From Megasphaera sp. UBA1696 (GTDB taxonomy: Bacteria > Bacillota > Negativicutes > Veillonellales > Megasphaeraceae), in the NCBI GenBank assembly GCA_002319965.1, contig DCJQ01000013.1, forward strand, positions 1 to 64,000: a stretch of 64,000 nt of DNA, given 5' to 3'. Made by a program: the position numbers and the translations under genes. Numbering within the stretch: position 1 is the first letter of the stretch; each line of letters opens with the position of its first letter. Below the pieces are notes generated by a model. That model searched no databases, was not told the origin of the DNA, and saw only the letters and a program-made list of their open reading frames with translations. Shown piece after piece: positions 24,282-33,597 of the stretch.

Positions 24282-25373
24282 ATGAATACCTTTGGACAGA
24301 CCATCGGCCTTACGATTTTCGGGGAATCCCATGGCGCCTCCATCGGCGCCGTACTGGACGGCCTTCCGGCCGGCATGGCCATCGACTGGGATGCCGTCAG
24401 GCAGGAAATGGCCAGGCGGGCACCGGGAAAGAATAAGCTGTCGACGACGCGGTCGGAAAAAGACGCCTTTGAAATTCAGAGCGGATTTTTTAACGGCCAT
24501 ACGACGGGGACGCCCCTGTGCGCTATGATCCGCAACGGCGATCAGCACTCGCGGGATTACGATCAGCTGCGCCATATCATGCGGCCCGGCCATGCCGATT
24601 ACTCCGGTAAGATCCGCTATGGCGGCTTCAACGACTACCGCGGCGGCGGCCATTTTTCCGGTCGTCTGACGGCTCCCTTGGTGTTTGCCGGTGCCGTCGC
24701 CTCTCAGCTGTTGGCAAGTAAAGGCGTCATCATCGGATCCCATATCCTTCGAGTGGCGGACGTCACCGACAGGGGCTTTTCTCCTCTCGGTGAATCGGCA
24801 GAAACCTTGCAGGCCTTAAAAGGAGAGACCCTTCCCGTCCTCGATAAGGAAAGGGCCGCTGAGATGGAAGAACGCATCTTAGCCGCAAAAAATGACCTCG
24901 ACTCCGTTGGCGGCGTCATCGAATGCATGGTTACGGGTCTTCCGGCGGGCCTTGGTGATCCCTTTTTCGACTCCGTCGAAAGCTGCCTCAGTCATATGAT
25001 GTTCTCCGTGCCTGCCGTAAAGGGCATCGAATTCGGCGACGGCTTTTCTTTGACCGGCCTTCGGGGCTCAGAGGCCAACGATGCCTTCTATTACGATGAG
25101 GGCGTCGTAAAAACGAAGACCAATCACAACGGCGGCATCAACGGCGGCATTACTAACGGCATGCCTCTCGTATTCCGCCTGGCCGTCAAGCCGACGTCGT
25201 CCATCAGTCAGACTCAGGACACGATTGATACGGATACGCAGGAAAATTGCAAACTGGTCATCAAGGGGCGCCACGATCCGTGCATCGTCCAACGGGCCGT
25301 TCCCGTTATCGAAGCGGCAGCGGCCTGGGCCATCCTCGACGTTTGGCTGTCGACGAAAGGACGGTGCCTGTAA
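24282..25373 (+). CDS. aroC: Chorismate synthase
   Basis: 363 residues from ATG 24282, which follows AAAGGAGGAAGG. A much longer open frame begins inside aroA but is not the gene start. Signatures: GESHGASIGAVLDGLPAG (about 13-30), MIRNGDQHSRDYD, MRPGHADYSGKIRYG, RGGGHFSGRLTAPLV and the C-terminal RHDPCIVQRAVPVIEA. It uses reduced FMN to form chorismate. The gene ends in TAATG overlap with pheA. Confidence 0.96.
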   Translation: MNTFGQTIGLTIFGESHGASIGAVLDGLPAGMAIDWDAVRQEMARRAPGKNKLSTTRSEKDAFEIQSGFFNGHTTGTPLCAMIRNGDQHSRDYDQLRHIMRPGHADYSGKIRYGGFNDYRGGGHFSGRLTAPLVFAGAVASQLLASKGVIIGSHILRVADVTDRGFSPLGESAETLQALKGETLPVLDKERAAEMEERILAAKNDLDSVGGVIECMVTGLPAGLGDPFFDSVESCLSHMMFSVPAVKGIEFGDGFSLTGLRGSEANDAFYYDEGVVKTKTNHNGGINGGITNGMPLVFRLAVKPTSSISQTQDTIDTDTQENCKLVIKGRHDPCIVQRAVPVIEAAAAWAILDVWLSTKGRCL

Positions 25374-26224
25374 TGGATGAACCTGGAGAGAATAAACTGA
25401 GCATCGCCTGTTTTGGCCGGCCCGGCTCATATACCGATGAGGCTATGGGCCTCTACTTCGAGGGCCGGGACTTTACGGCGACATACTTTCCTCATTTTGA
25501 AGACGTCATCCAAGCCGTCGCTTCCCGAAAAATCCGATACGGCGTCTTGCCGATTGAAAATTCATCGACCGGCGGAATCACCGATGTCTATGATTTCATC
25601 CATCGGTATGACTGCTGTATCGTCGGGGAAAAATATGTCAAGATAGACCATTGCCTGCTCGGCCTGCCGGGGGCAGCGATTGACAATATTTGTGAAGTCT
25701 ATTCCCATATTCAAGGACTGAATCAGTGCCGGGACTATCTGAAACATTACCCAAAGTGGCAGCTTCACCCTTATTTCAGCACGTCGGAGAGCGCCGAAAA
25801 GGTCCGGGATATGAAAAATCCCCACATCGGGGCCATTGCCAATAAGACCGCCGCCGAGCTGTACAAGTTGGACGTACTGGCGGAATCGATCAATGACAAC
25901 ACACAAAACTATACGCGGTTTTTTATCATTACAGCTGACCGGGAAGAAGTCGCGGACGCGGATAAAATCACGTTGGTCTTGACGACGCAGCATCGCCCCG
26001 GTGCCTTGTATCACGTCTTGGGCTACTTTTTCTACAACGGAATGAATATGACGCACTTAGAGTCGCGTCCCCTGAAAGGGCGGCCATTTGAATACTTTTT
26101 CCATATCGATGTCATGGGAAATCTCAGCGATCCGGCAACGGACCGGGTACTGCATAATCTGGCAGAACACTGCAACTACTTTAAAATTCTAGGCAACTAC
26201 GTATCCGACCGAGGAGGGATATAG
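25373..26224 (+). CDS. pheA: Prephenate dehydratase
   Basis: 283 residues. The dehydratase domain (about 10-190) has FGRPGSYTDEA, LPIENSSTGGITDVYD and NTQNYTRFF, whose Thr-Arg-Phe carries catalytic threonine. The ACT domain (about 200-275) has the phenylalanine-binding pairs GALYHVL and ESRPLKG, so feedback inhibition by phenylalanine is expected. No chorismate mutase domain is fused, and none is seen in the window. It is coupled to aroC by the overlapping stop/start TAATG. Confidence 0.95.
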   Translation: MDEPGENKLSIACFGRPGSYTDEAMGLYFEGRDFTATYFPHFEDVIQAVASRKIRYGVLPIENSSTGGITDVYDFIHRYDCCIVGEKYVKIDHCLLGLPGAAIDNICEVYSHIQGLNQCRDYLKHYPKWQLHPYFSTSESAEKVRDMKNPHIGAIANKTAAELYKLDVLAESINDNTQNYTRFFIITADREEVADADKITLVLTTQHRPGALYHVLGYFFYNGMNMTHLESRPLKGRPFEYFFHIDVMGNLSDPATDRVLHNLAEHCNYFKILGNYVSDRGGI

Positions 26225-27058
26225 ATGAAGTTAGGCGTCATCGGAGCTAAACTGGGCCATACGGCTTCTCCGGCAATCCACGACAAACTGTTTCGCATCT
26301 TACAAGTTCAGGATAAATCTCGCTACGGCGTCTTAGAAATGGACCGCAACGACATTCCCAATGAACTGAATCGCCTTCGCCATGAAGGCTATACCGGGGC
26401 CAACGTTACCATTCCTTATAAATTAGACGTTATGCCGTATTTGACGGATATCTCCCGGGAAGCCCGCATCATCGGCGCCGTCAATACGATTCACTTTACC
26501 GATCACGGCACCTTCGGATACAATACGGATTACTGCGGATTCGGCCGATCTTTGGCTCATGCCGGCATCTCTGTAAAGGATAAGGACTGCGTCGTCCTCG
26601 GTTCCGGCGGAGGAGCCCGGGCTATCATCCAATACCTCTTTGATTATGGGGCAAAATCCATCGTCGTCGTATCGCGGAGACCTCATTCAAAGACGGACTT
26701 CGAAGCCTTTACGAAACGCATCGGCGTCGAAACTATCGATTATCATACCTTTGAACAGAATTGCCGCGGCGATATCCTGGTCAATTGTACGCCAGTCGGC
26801 ATGTTTCCCAATATCGACGGCTGTCCCATATCGGAAGCAGCCGTTGCCAGGTTCCCGGCTGTCGTCGATATTGTGTACAACCCGAAAGATACCTGCATTT
26901 TGCAGGCCGCAAAACGCCACGGTGCCAAGACCTTGAATGGCATGTACATGCTCGTCGCCCAGGCCATAGGCTCTGAAGAAATTTGGATGAATCAGGAAAT
27001 CGCATCGAACATTATTGAACAGATTGCAAAGGAGATGGAACATTATTATGAAAAATAA
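26225..27058 (+). CDS. aroE: Shikimate dehydrogenase (biosynthetic)
   Basis: 277 residues. Substrate motif GHTASPAIHD (11-20), catalytic Lys66 in NVTIPYK and Asp102 in NTD, and Rossmann loop VVLGSGGGARAI (about 123-134). The second strand ends with SRRPHSK, whose arginines fit NADP use, unlike the NR(K/D)D pattern of the three YdiB-like copies downstream. It is therefore the biosynthetic 3-dehydroshikimate reductase. First substrate Ser is replaced by Thr (HTAS rather than HSxS). Starts directly after the pheA stop. Confidence 0.94.
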   Translation: MKLGVIGAKLGHTASPAIHDKLFRILQVQDKSRYGVLEMDRNDIPNELNRLRHEGYTGANVTIPYKLDVMPYLTDISREARIIGAVNTIHFTDHGTFGYNTDYCGFGRSLAHAGISVKDKDCVVLGSGGGARAIIQYLFDYGAKSIVVVSRRPHSKTDFEAFTKRIGVETIDYHTFEQNCRGDILVNCTPVGMFPNIDGCPISEAAVARFPAVVDIVYNPKDTCILQAAKRHGAKTLNGMYMLVAQAIGSEEIWMNQEIASNIIEQIAKEMEHYYEK

Positions 27059-27554
27059 ACAGAACATCATCATCATCGGTATGCCCGGCAGCGGCAAGAC
27101 GACTTTCGGACAGGCTTTAGCGCAGCGGCTTGGTCGAGACTTTTACGATGCCGATGACGTCATCGTAGCCCAAGAAGGAAAGACGATTCCCGAACTCTTT
27201 GCCGTCAGTGAAGACTGCTTCCGTGATGCCGAAGTACGGGCCAGCAAATCCTTAGCATCCAAAGAAGGGACGGTCGTCGCCTGCGGCGGCGGTGTCGTCA
27301 AGCGCTCGGAGAATATCGATATATTAAAACAGACGGGTATTATCTTTTTCCTCGACCGTTCTCCTGACGACATCGTCAGCGACGTCGACGTATCGACACG
27401 GCCCCTCCTGAAAGACGGCAAGCAGAAAGTATACGACCTCTATGACGAACGAATTACACTTTACCGCAATGCTGCCGACTACCGGGTACTCAACGATAAA
27501 ACCATCGAAGAAGTCTTAAATGCCTTTGCAGCCCTTATTGAAACGATTGAATAG
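27048..27554 (+). CDS. aroK: Shikimate kinase
   Basis: 168 residues. Walker A GMPGSGKTTFG (about 10-20), DADD (about 36-39), FRDAEVRA in place of FRxxE, CGGGVV and STRPLL are the shikimate kinase signatures. It makes shikimate 3-phosphate. Start ATG 27048 follows GGAGATGG and overlaps aroE by 11 bp. It is the last gene of the operon. Confidence 0.95.
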   Translation: MKNKQNIIIIGMPGSGKTTFGQALAQRLGRDFYDADDVIVAQEGKTIPELFAVSEDCFRDAEVRASKSLASKEGTVVACGGGVVKRSENIDILKQTGIIFFLDRSPDDIVSDVDVSTRPLLKDGKQKVYDLYDERITLYRNAADYRVLNDKTIEEVLNAFAALIETIE

Positions 27555-27560
27555 CTCCCG

Positions 27561-27610
27561 AAACAGATATCCCCTTAGGGAATGATACTTCCCTAAGGGG
27601 ATATCTGTTT
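27561..27610. terminator. Long bidirectional terminator after aroK
   Basis: A perfect 22-bp stem (27561-27582 with 27589-27610, loop TGATAC). Each arm carries A-rich and T-rich ends. It sits at the end of the aro operon, which faces the converging lysR gene at 27762, so it can serve both strands. Confidence 0.75.
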
Positions 27611-27614
27611 ATCT

Positions 27615-27631
27615 ATGTGAAATTTTCACAT
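27615..27631. promoter_or_regulatory. Palindrome ATGTGAAA-T-TTTCACAT
   Basis: A perfect 8-1-8 palindrome of CRP/FNR-like appearance (TGTGA...TCACA with 5 bp between). It lies between two 3' ends, not before a visible promoter. Its half-site recurs upstream of transporter genes at 34883 and 42848. Confidence 0.3.
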
Positions 27632-27761
27632 TCTTAATTCGGTAAATCCGGGGACAGACGGGCGATATCGATTCCCCTGGTTTTTCATTGAAAATATGCA
27701 TAATGCCATAGATAAAATTTTGGTATCCGGACTGCTGTTTGGGCATATATCTGAAAAAATA

Positions 27762-28646
27762 TTAGGTATTACGAACTTTATCTAAAACAAATTTTTTGAA
27801 ATCTTGGACGACCGGCGGGGCATATTGGTTCTTATTGGAAATCATATAAAATTTTCGTTCGTATGAAGGATGGGAAATGGGCAGGATCTTGACGTCTAGC
27901 TGTAAGAGCATATCCATGAAGGGGACGACGGCGATGCCGAAATTTTGCGCGACAAGTCCGGCAACGACCTGATCTTCCGATACTTCATAGGCTATTTTTG
28001 GAGTTTCGTTGATTTCTGCAAACATATGGGCGACGATGGGACGCAGGCCCGACGTCTTATCGAAGAAGACGTAGGGATAATCTAAGGTGTCTCTGAGGTC
28101 AACGACATAGTTTTGAGCCAGGGGATGGTCATTGGGGACAATCAGAACCAGTTCCTGTTTGGCAATGGCCGTCGCTTCAAATTGAGCCATGGTCTGGGGG
28201 CGTGACGCAAAGACGACGTCGAAGGTGCCTTCTGCTAAGGATTGAATGAGGCGGTTGGACAGGCCGATGTGGAAGGTAAAGCGGATATCCTTATCCGGGT
28301 GGGACGCTTTAAAGGCGGCAGCCAGTTCCGGGACCTCGCGGATTCCCAGTGTCCGCAGACAGCCGATGCGGATGATTCCGTTGCCGCGGGAGCCGCTTTT
28401 TATCGTTTCGATACCGTTGTCGAGAATATTGAGTGATGAATTGACGCTGGCGAAAAACTGCTTGCCAAAGCCGGTCAAGTCCGTACCGTGAGGCCCTTTT
28501 TCGAAGAGAGGGACACCGAGTTCTTTTTCGAGTTGGGAAATGGCGTGACTCAGACTGGGCTGGGTAATACAGAGCAATTCGGCGGTTTTGGTATAGTGTT
28601 TTATCTGGGCTAATTTGACGAAATATCTGAGATGGGAAAGATTCAT
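27762..28646 (-). CDS. LysR-family regulator of the hydroaromatic cluster
   Basis: 294 residues. The N-terminal helix-turn-helix (MNLSHLRYFVKLAQIKHYTKTAELLCITQPSLSHAISQLEKELG, about 1-44) is followed by a periplasmic-binding-like effector domain with IRIGCLRTLG and SGLRPIVAHMF. It is divergent from the ydiB-like gene at 28879 with about 230 bp between, the standard LysR layout, so it probably activates that operon in response to a hydroaromatic acid. AGGAGGA precedes the ATG. Confidence 0.92.
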   Translation of the reverse strand: MNLSHLRYFVKLAQIKHYTKTAELLCITQPSLSHAISQLEKELGVPLFEKGPHGTDLTGFGKQFFASVNSSLNILDNGIETIKSGSRGNGIIRIGCLRTLGIREVPELAAAFKASHPDKDIRFTFHIGLSNRLIQSLAEGTFDVVFASRPQTMAQFEATAIAKQELVLIVPNDHPLAQNYVVDLRDTLDYPYVFFDKTSGLRPIVAHMFAEINETPKIAYEVSEDQVVAGLVAQNFGIAVVPFMDMLLQLDVKILPISHPSYERKFYMISNKNQYAPPVVQDFKKFVLDKVRNT

Positions 28647-28878
28647 GGTCGTCCTCCTGGCGAACTGTCGTCGCCGCAGCTATTACATTTAGTTACATAT
28701 AAGACCATTTTATCATCGCCGATAGTTTTAGTCTATGAAAACATGAAAATTATTGATTTGTTAAATGATTCACAATGCGGTACCATAGACCCATCGAAGG
28801 ACAGGCGTCGAAGAAACACAACGGAGCCTGCCGCATCTTTGATTTTTACACTTACTTATGAAAAGGAAGCGTTTATTC

Positions 28879-29742
28879 GTGCATATTTCAGGACATACCC
28901 GACTGCTCGGTCTCATCGGGACCCCGGTCGATCATTCTAAGTCTCCACAGATGTATAATTACTGTTTTCAGAAATTCAATCAGGACTTTGCGTACTTTGC
29001 TTTCGATGTCAATGCAGACAATGTCGAAAAAGCCCTTCATTCTCTGAAAACGTTGAACTTTCGCGGTGCTAATGTGACCATGCCTTTAAAAAATGCCGTC
29101 ATTCCCTTTCTCGATAAGGTATCGCCGGCAGCTAAGGCCGTCGGTTCCGTCAATACCATCGTCAACGACGACGGTGTCCTCACCGGCCACATTACGGACG
29201 GCGCAGGCTATACGCTCAATCTTAAAACCGGCGGTGTGTCGGTAAAAGGGAAGAAGATCACCTTAGTCGGTGCCGGCGGCGTCGCCTCCGCCATCATGAT
29301 CCAATGTGCCTTAGAAGGGGTACGGGAGATTTCCGTATTTAACTTGAAGGATAGTTTCTGGTCTCGGGCCGAAGCCAACGTAAAGGCCATCTGTCAGTGC
29401 GTGCCCGGTGTTAAGATCACCTTGGATGATTTGGGGGATAAAGACCTGCTCAAGCGTGAAATTGCCGACAGCGACATCCTTTCGAATGCTACTCGCTTGG
29501 GAATGGCTCCCTATGAAGATCAGAGCATCATCGACGGTCTCGACGTACTGCGTCCTGATTTGATTGTCACCGACGTCGTCTATGCGCCGGCTGAAACGAA
29601 GCTCTTGAAACAGGCTAAAGCCGCAGGCTGCCGCACTTTTGAAGGCCTTGGCATGCTGCTCTTCCAGGGCGCTGAAGCATACCGCCTCTATACCGGCGGC
29701 ACGATGCCTGTCGATGAAATCAAGGACTTGCTCTATAAATAG
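28879..29742 (+). CDS. ydiB: Quinate/shikimate dehydrogenase, YdiB-like (copy 1)
   Basis: 287 residues from GTG 28879, preferred over ATG 28858 because AAAAGGAAG lies 9 nt before it and its paralogues begin similarly (GHTxLxGLxGxP). Catalytic Lys71 (NVTMPLK) and Asp107 (ITDG) are kept, and the substrate motif is DHSKSP. After the second Rossmann strand the sequence FNLKDSFW keeps the Asp of the NAD-type YdiB NRxDEFF pattern. It should oxidise quinate or shikimate with NAD. Less typical than copies 2 and 3, with ITDGAG replacing NTDGxG and Leu for Arg in NRxD, so the substrate may differ. Confidence 0.88.
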   Translation: MHISGHTRLLGLIGTPVDHSKSPQMYNYCFQKFNQDFAYFAFDVNADNVEKALHSLKTLNFRGANVTMPLKNAVIPFLDKVSPAAKAVGSVNTIVNDDGVLTGHITDGAGYTLNLKTGGVSVKGKKITLVGAGGVASAIMIQCALEGVREISVFNLKDSFWSRAEANVKAICQCVPGVKITLDDLGDKDLLKREIADSDILSNATRLGMAPYEDQSIIDGLDVLRPDLIVTDVVYAPAETKLLKQAKAAGCRTFEGLGMLLFQGAEAYRLYTGGTMPVDEIKDLLYK

Positions 29743-29813
29743 CTTTTTACTGCGTAGGCAGCGATGAGAATATATAACACATTATTTATATTATACTAAG
29801 GAGTGTATCTATT

Positions 29814-30656
29814 ATGTCTAAAAAATCCCCGATTACAATAAGTTCCTGGACCCTTGGCGATCAGTGTACCTTTGAAGAACGCGTCAGCGCTGCGAAAGAA
29901 GCCGGCTTTGAAGGCATTGGCCTCCGTGCTGAAACCTATGTCGATGCCTTAGCGGAAGGCCTTCATGACGAAGACATCCTGGCCATCCTCGATAAATACG
30001 ACATGAAGGTTACGGAAGTCGAATACATCACCATGTGGGCTGAAGATCACCGCTCGTATGAACAGAAGTATAAAGAACAGATTTGCTTCCATATGTGTGA
30101 CCTCTTCAACGTCCAGCACATCAATATCGGTTTGATGGAAAAATACTCCGTTGAACATACGGCTCAGAAATTGAAAGAATTGTGCCACCGTGCCGGCAAA
30201 TACATCATCGGCGTTGAACCCATGCCGTACTCCGGTATCCCCGACGTCAAAACGGGCTGGGCTGTCGTCAAAGGCAGCGGCTGCGACAATGCCAAACTCA
30301 TCCTCGACAGCTGGCACTGGATCCGCGCCAACCAGTCTTACGATCCGTCGTACCTGGCCGACATTCCGGCAGATAAAATTATCTCCATCCAGATCAACGA
30401 CGTTCAGCAGCATCCTTATGCACCGACTATTCTCCGCGACGAATCGATGCATGACCGCATGATTCCCGGTACGGGCTACGGCGATACGGCAGGCTTCGTC
30501 AAGATGATCCGCGACAAAGGTATTGAACCGAAGGTCTGCGGCGTCGAAGTCATCAGCGATGTCATCGTTGCTAAAGGCGTTAAGGAAGCCGCAAAAGAAA
30601 ATTTTGAAGGTACAAAGAAAGTATTAGAACAGGTTTGGCCTGAAATCTGCGGCTAA
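29814..30656 (+). CDS. Xylose-isomerase-like TIM barrel; possible 3-dehydroshikimate dehydratase or hydroaromatic isomerase
   Basis: 280 residues of the AP-endonuclease-2/sugar-phosphate-isomerase fold. Likely divalent-metal ligands are Glu135 (GVEPM), Asp165 (LDSWHW), Gln193 (IQIND) and Glu245 (GVEVI). The spacing is similar to that of AsbF-type 3-dehydroshikimate dehydratases as I recall it. Between two ydiB-like genes, a substrate such as 3-dehydroshikimate or an inosose-like ring ketone is plausible. The product protocatechuate would be a dead end without oxygen unless exported. An isomerase or epimerase role is equally possible. A clear AAGGAG site precedes the start. Confidence 0.65.
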   Translation: MSKKSPITISSWTLGDQCTFEERVSAAKEAGFEGIGLRAETYVDALAEGLHDEDILAILDKYDMKVTEVEYITMWAEDHRSYEQKYKEQICFHMCDLFNVQHINIGLMEKYSVEHTAQKLKELCHRAGKYIIGVEPMPYSGIPDVKTGWAVVKGSGCDNAKLILDSWHWIRANQSYDPSYLADIPADKIISIQINDVQQHPYAPTILRDESMHDRMIPGTGYGDTAGFVKMIRDKGIEPKVCGVEVISDVIVAKGVKEAAKENFEGTKKVLEQVWPEICG

Positions 30657-30692
30657 TCGGCTGTGATATAGTAAGAGAAGGGAGTTTTAAAC

Positions 30693-31562
30693 ATGGAAGC
30701 AAGAATTGATGGACATACACAATTATTCGGTTTATTCGGTTCACCGGTCGGTCATTCCGGATCCCCGGTCATGTACAATTATACGTTCGCCCGCCTCGGC
30801 ATCAATGCGGCCTATTTGGCTTTCGACGTACAAATCGATCAGTTGCCGGACGTCGTTCAGGCTGTCCGCACCTTGAACATCGGCGGTTTTAACGTCACCA
30901 TGCCTTGCAAGACGGCCATTGCTCAGTATCTCGATGAATTGTCTCCGGCTGCTAAATTGATCGGCGCCTGCAATACCGTCGTCGTTAAGGATGGCAAGTT
31001 GATCGGCAATAATACGGACGGTGTCGGCTTCGTCCATAACCTCCACGAAAATGGGGTCGACATCAAGGGTAAAAAAATCGTCCTCCTCGGTGCCGGCGGT
31101 GCCGCTACGGCTATTGCCTGCCAGGCTGCCCTCGATGGCGCAGCTGAAGTTGCCATCTTCAACCGGAAAGACGAATTTTTTGCCAATGCCGAAAAGACGG
31201 TCGAAAAGATTACGGCAGCGGACCTTTCCTGCAAGGTTTCGGTCACCGATTTAGCTGATGAAGAAGCCTTGAAAGCCGCCATTGCCCAAACGGATATCTT
31301 AGTCAATGCTACGAAAGTCGGCATGGCACCCCTCGACGGCCAGAGCCTGATTAAGAAAGAATACCTTCGCTCCGACTTAGTCGTTGCCGATACGGTTTAT
31401 AATCCGAAAGATACGCAGATGATCTTGGATGCTAAGGAAGCAGGCTGCAAAGCGGCTGTCGGCGGCATCGGCATGCTCCTCTGGCAGGGCGTAGCTGCCT
31501 TTAAACTCTTCACCGGCAAGGATATGCCTCACGAAGAAGTTTTTGAAAAATTCTTCGCTTAA
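30693..31562 (+). CDS. ydiB: Quinate/shikimate dehydrogenase, YdiB-like (copy 2)
   Basis: 289 residues. GHSGSPVMYNY (20-30), Lys73 in NVTMPCK, Asp109 in NNTDGVGF and the Rossmann loop LLGAGGAATAI. The cofactor-discriminating loop FNRKDEFFANAE (Asp160) is the YdiB signature, and KVGMAPLDGQSL and GIGMLLWQGVAAFKLFTGKDMP match YdiB closely. It is expected to use NAD with quinate and/or shikimate. It follows the TIM-barrel gene by 36 bp and precedes an ene-reductase by 29 bp, so the set is one operon. Confidence 0.93.
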   Translation: MEARIDGHTQLFGLFGSPVGHSGSPVMYNYTFARLGINAAYLAFDVQIDQLPDVVQAVRTLNIGGFNVTMPCKTAIAQYLDELSPAAKLIGACNTVVVKDGKLIGNNTDGVGFVHNLHENGVDIKGKKIVLLGAGGAATAIACQAALDGAAEVAIFNRKDEFFANAEKTVEKITAADLSCKVSVTDLADEEALKAAIAQTDILVNATKVGMAPLDGQSLIKKEYLRSDLVVADTVYNPKDTQMILDAKEAGCKAAVGGIGMLLWQGVAAFKLFTGKDMPHEEVFEKFFA

Positions 31563-31591
31563 GTTTATTCATACTCAAGGAGATTATCGAT

Positions 31592-33520
31592 ATGAAATTC
31601 AACGCTATGTTCCAACCGATTCAGATTGGTTCTGTTACCGTTCCGAACCGCTTCGTCGTCCCGCCCATGGGCAATAACTTTGCCAATACGGACGGTACAT
31701 TAAGCGATCGCTCGGCTGCTTACTACGCAGCTCGTGCCAAAGGCGGCTTCGGTCTGATTACGATTGAATCTACCGTCGTTTACAGTGAAGCGAAAGGCGG
31801 CCCGCGCAAACCGTGCCTCTTTTCCGATGATACGGTCGACAGCTTCCGCAAAGTCGCTGATGCCATCCACGAAAACGGTACCATTGCTTCTATCCAGCTT
31901 CAGCACGCCGGTCCGGAAGGCAACTCGGCGCTTACGGGCTTCCCCTTAAAAGCAGCCAGCGCCATTGCTCCCTCGTCGGGCCGCGAAGTTCCGGTCGCGA
32001 TTTCTCGTGAAGAAATCTACAAGTTGATCGAATGCTATGGCGATGCGGCTGCCCGCGCTCAGCGTGCCGGCATCGATATGGTTGAAGTTCACTGTGCTCA
32101 CGGCTACTTGGTCAGCACCTTCATTTCGTCCCGTACCAACAATCGTCTCGACGAATTCGGCGGCTGCTTTGAAAACCGCATGCGCCTGCCGCGGTTGATC
32201 ATTGAAAACATTCGTAAAAAGACGGGCGGCAAGATGCCGATCCTCTGCCGTATCAATGCCAGCGATGACATCGAAGGCGGTCAGACGATTCAGGACGCAG
32301 CAGCCGTTGCAGCATACCTTGTCGAAGAATGCGGCGTAAACGCCCTCCATGTCAGCCGTGCCGTCCACGTCCATGACGAATTCATGTGGGCTCCCGGTGC
32401 CGTTCACGGCGGTTTCAGCGCTCCTTTGGTCGAAGAAATCAAACGGGCCGTCGACGTTCCTATCATCACCGTCGGCCGTTATACGGAACCGCAGTATGCG
32501 GAACTCTTGGTCCGTGAAGGCCGTATCGACCTCGTCGCTTTTGGCCGCCAGAGTCTGGCTGATCCGGAAATGCCGAACAAGGCTAAAAACGGCAACCTCG
32601 ACAGCATGACGCCGTGCATCGGCTGTCTCCTCGGCTGTGTACCCTATATGTTCCGCGGCGAACCGATTACCTGCGCTTTGAACCCTGAATGCGGTCGTGA
32701 AGCAGAAATCGTGCCGGCCGACAAGCAGAAAAAAGTCGTCGTCGTCGGCGGCGGCCCCGGCGGTCTCTATGCTGCCCGCATCTGCGCACAGCGCGGCCAT
32801 CAGGTCACCCTTCTCGAACGAGGCGATGAATTGGGCGGCAACTTCCGCTTAGCCGCTTTCCCGGCTGATAAAGGGGATCTTACCTCGGCTATCCGCAGCT
32901 ACATCGTCCGCGCCGAAGAAGCCGGTGTCACCATTAAGATGAACACCGAAGCGACGGTCGAACTGCTGAAAGAAATGGCTCCGGATGCCGTCATCTTTGC
33001 TACCGGCTCGGTACCGCTTATCCTGAATATCCCGGGCCTGGCTGATTCGGACTACGTCACGGCACAGGATATGCTCAGCGGCCGCTATGAAATCGGCAAT
33101 AAAGCCCTCGTCGTCGGCGGCGGCATGGTCGGCTGTGAAGCTGCTGAATTCCTCTGCGAACGGGATCACAAAGTCACCGTCATCGAAATGAAAGATCAGC
33201 TGGCTGCTGACGTTTCCAAGGAAAACCGGGTCTTCATCTTCAACGATTTCGAACGCCACGGCGTAGAACTCGTACCGGGTGCCAAGGTTACGGAATTCTT
33301 TAAAGACGGCGTCAACTATGAATTGGCGGATGGAACGAAAGGTGAATTACGCGGCTTCGACAGCATCGTCTTGGCCATGGGTTCCCGCAGCTACAACCCG
33401 CTCAATGAAGAAGTTTCTAAATTCGTGCCGCAGACCTTCGTCATTGGCGAAGCCTTCAAAGCACCTGGCAGTGCCCTTACGGCAACGACCGATGCCTTCA
33501 ATGCAGCCTTAGAAATCTAA
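31592..33520 (+). CDS. NADH:flavin oxidoreductase / ene-reductase, 2,4-dienoyl-CoA-reductase type (copy A)
   Basis: 642 residues. The N-terminal old-yellow-enzyme barrel (1-about 330) has IQLQHAGPEG and HCAHGYLVSTFISSRTNN. Four cysteines in CIGCLLGC and, after 11 residues, ITC bind the [4Fe-4S] cluster (about 347-366). The C-terminal part has two dinucleotide motifs, VVVGGGPGGLYAA (FAD, about 384) and ALVVGGGMVGCEAA (NAD, about 507). Such enzymes pass hydride from NADH through FAD, Fe-S and FMN to an activated C=C bond. In this context the enone of 3-dehydroshikimate or a cyclohexene carboxylate is a reasonable substrate; this is inference. Confidence 0.9.
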   Translation: MKFNAMFQPIQIGSVTVPNRFVVPPMGNNFANTDGTLSDRSAAYYAARAKGGFGLITIESTVVYSEAKGGPRKPCLFSDDTVDSFRKVADAIHENGTIASIQLQHAGPEGNSALTGFPLKAASAIAPSSGREVPVAISREEIYKLIECYGDAAARAQRAGIDMVEVHCAHGYLVSTFISSRTNNRLDEFGGCFENRMRLPRLIIENIRKKTGGKMPILCRINASDDIEGGQTIQDAAAVAAYLVEECGVNALHVSRAVHVHDEFMWAPGAVHGGFSAPLVEEIKRAVDVPIITVGRYTEPQYAELLVREGRIDLVAFGRQSLADPEMPNKAKNGNLDSMTPCIGCLLGCVPYMFRGEPITCALNPECGREAEIVPADKQKKVVVVGGGPGGLYAARICAQRGHQVTLLERGDELGGNFRLAAFPADKGDLTSAIRSYIVRAEEAGVTIKMNTEATVELLKEMAPDAVIFATGSVPLILNIPGLADSDYVTAQDMLSGRYEIGNKALVVGGGMVGCEAAEFLCERDHKVTVIEMKDQLAADVSKENRVFIFNDFERHGVELVPGAKVTEFFKDGVNYELADGTKGELRGFDSIVLAMGSRSYNPLNEEVSKFVPQTFVIGEAFKAPGSALTATTDAFNAALEI

Positions 33521-33580
33521 GCACTTATTGCGTATAGCAGCGTGTCTCCCAAATCCTTGATTTGGGAGACATAAAGTGCT
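33521..33580. repeat. Intercistronic hairpin
   Basis: GTCTCCCAAATC (33544-33555) pairs perfectly with GATTTGGGAGAC (33559-33570), loop CTT. An outer GCACTTAT/ATA-A-AGTGC extends it. The T-run is missing, so it is more likely an mRNA processing or stability element between the reductase and the transporter, or a partial terminator. Confidence 0.55.
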
Positions 33581-33597
33581 ATCAGGAGGAATAGAAC

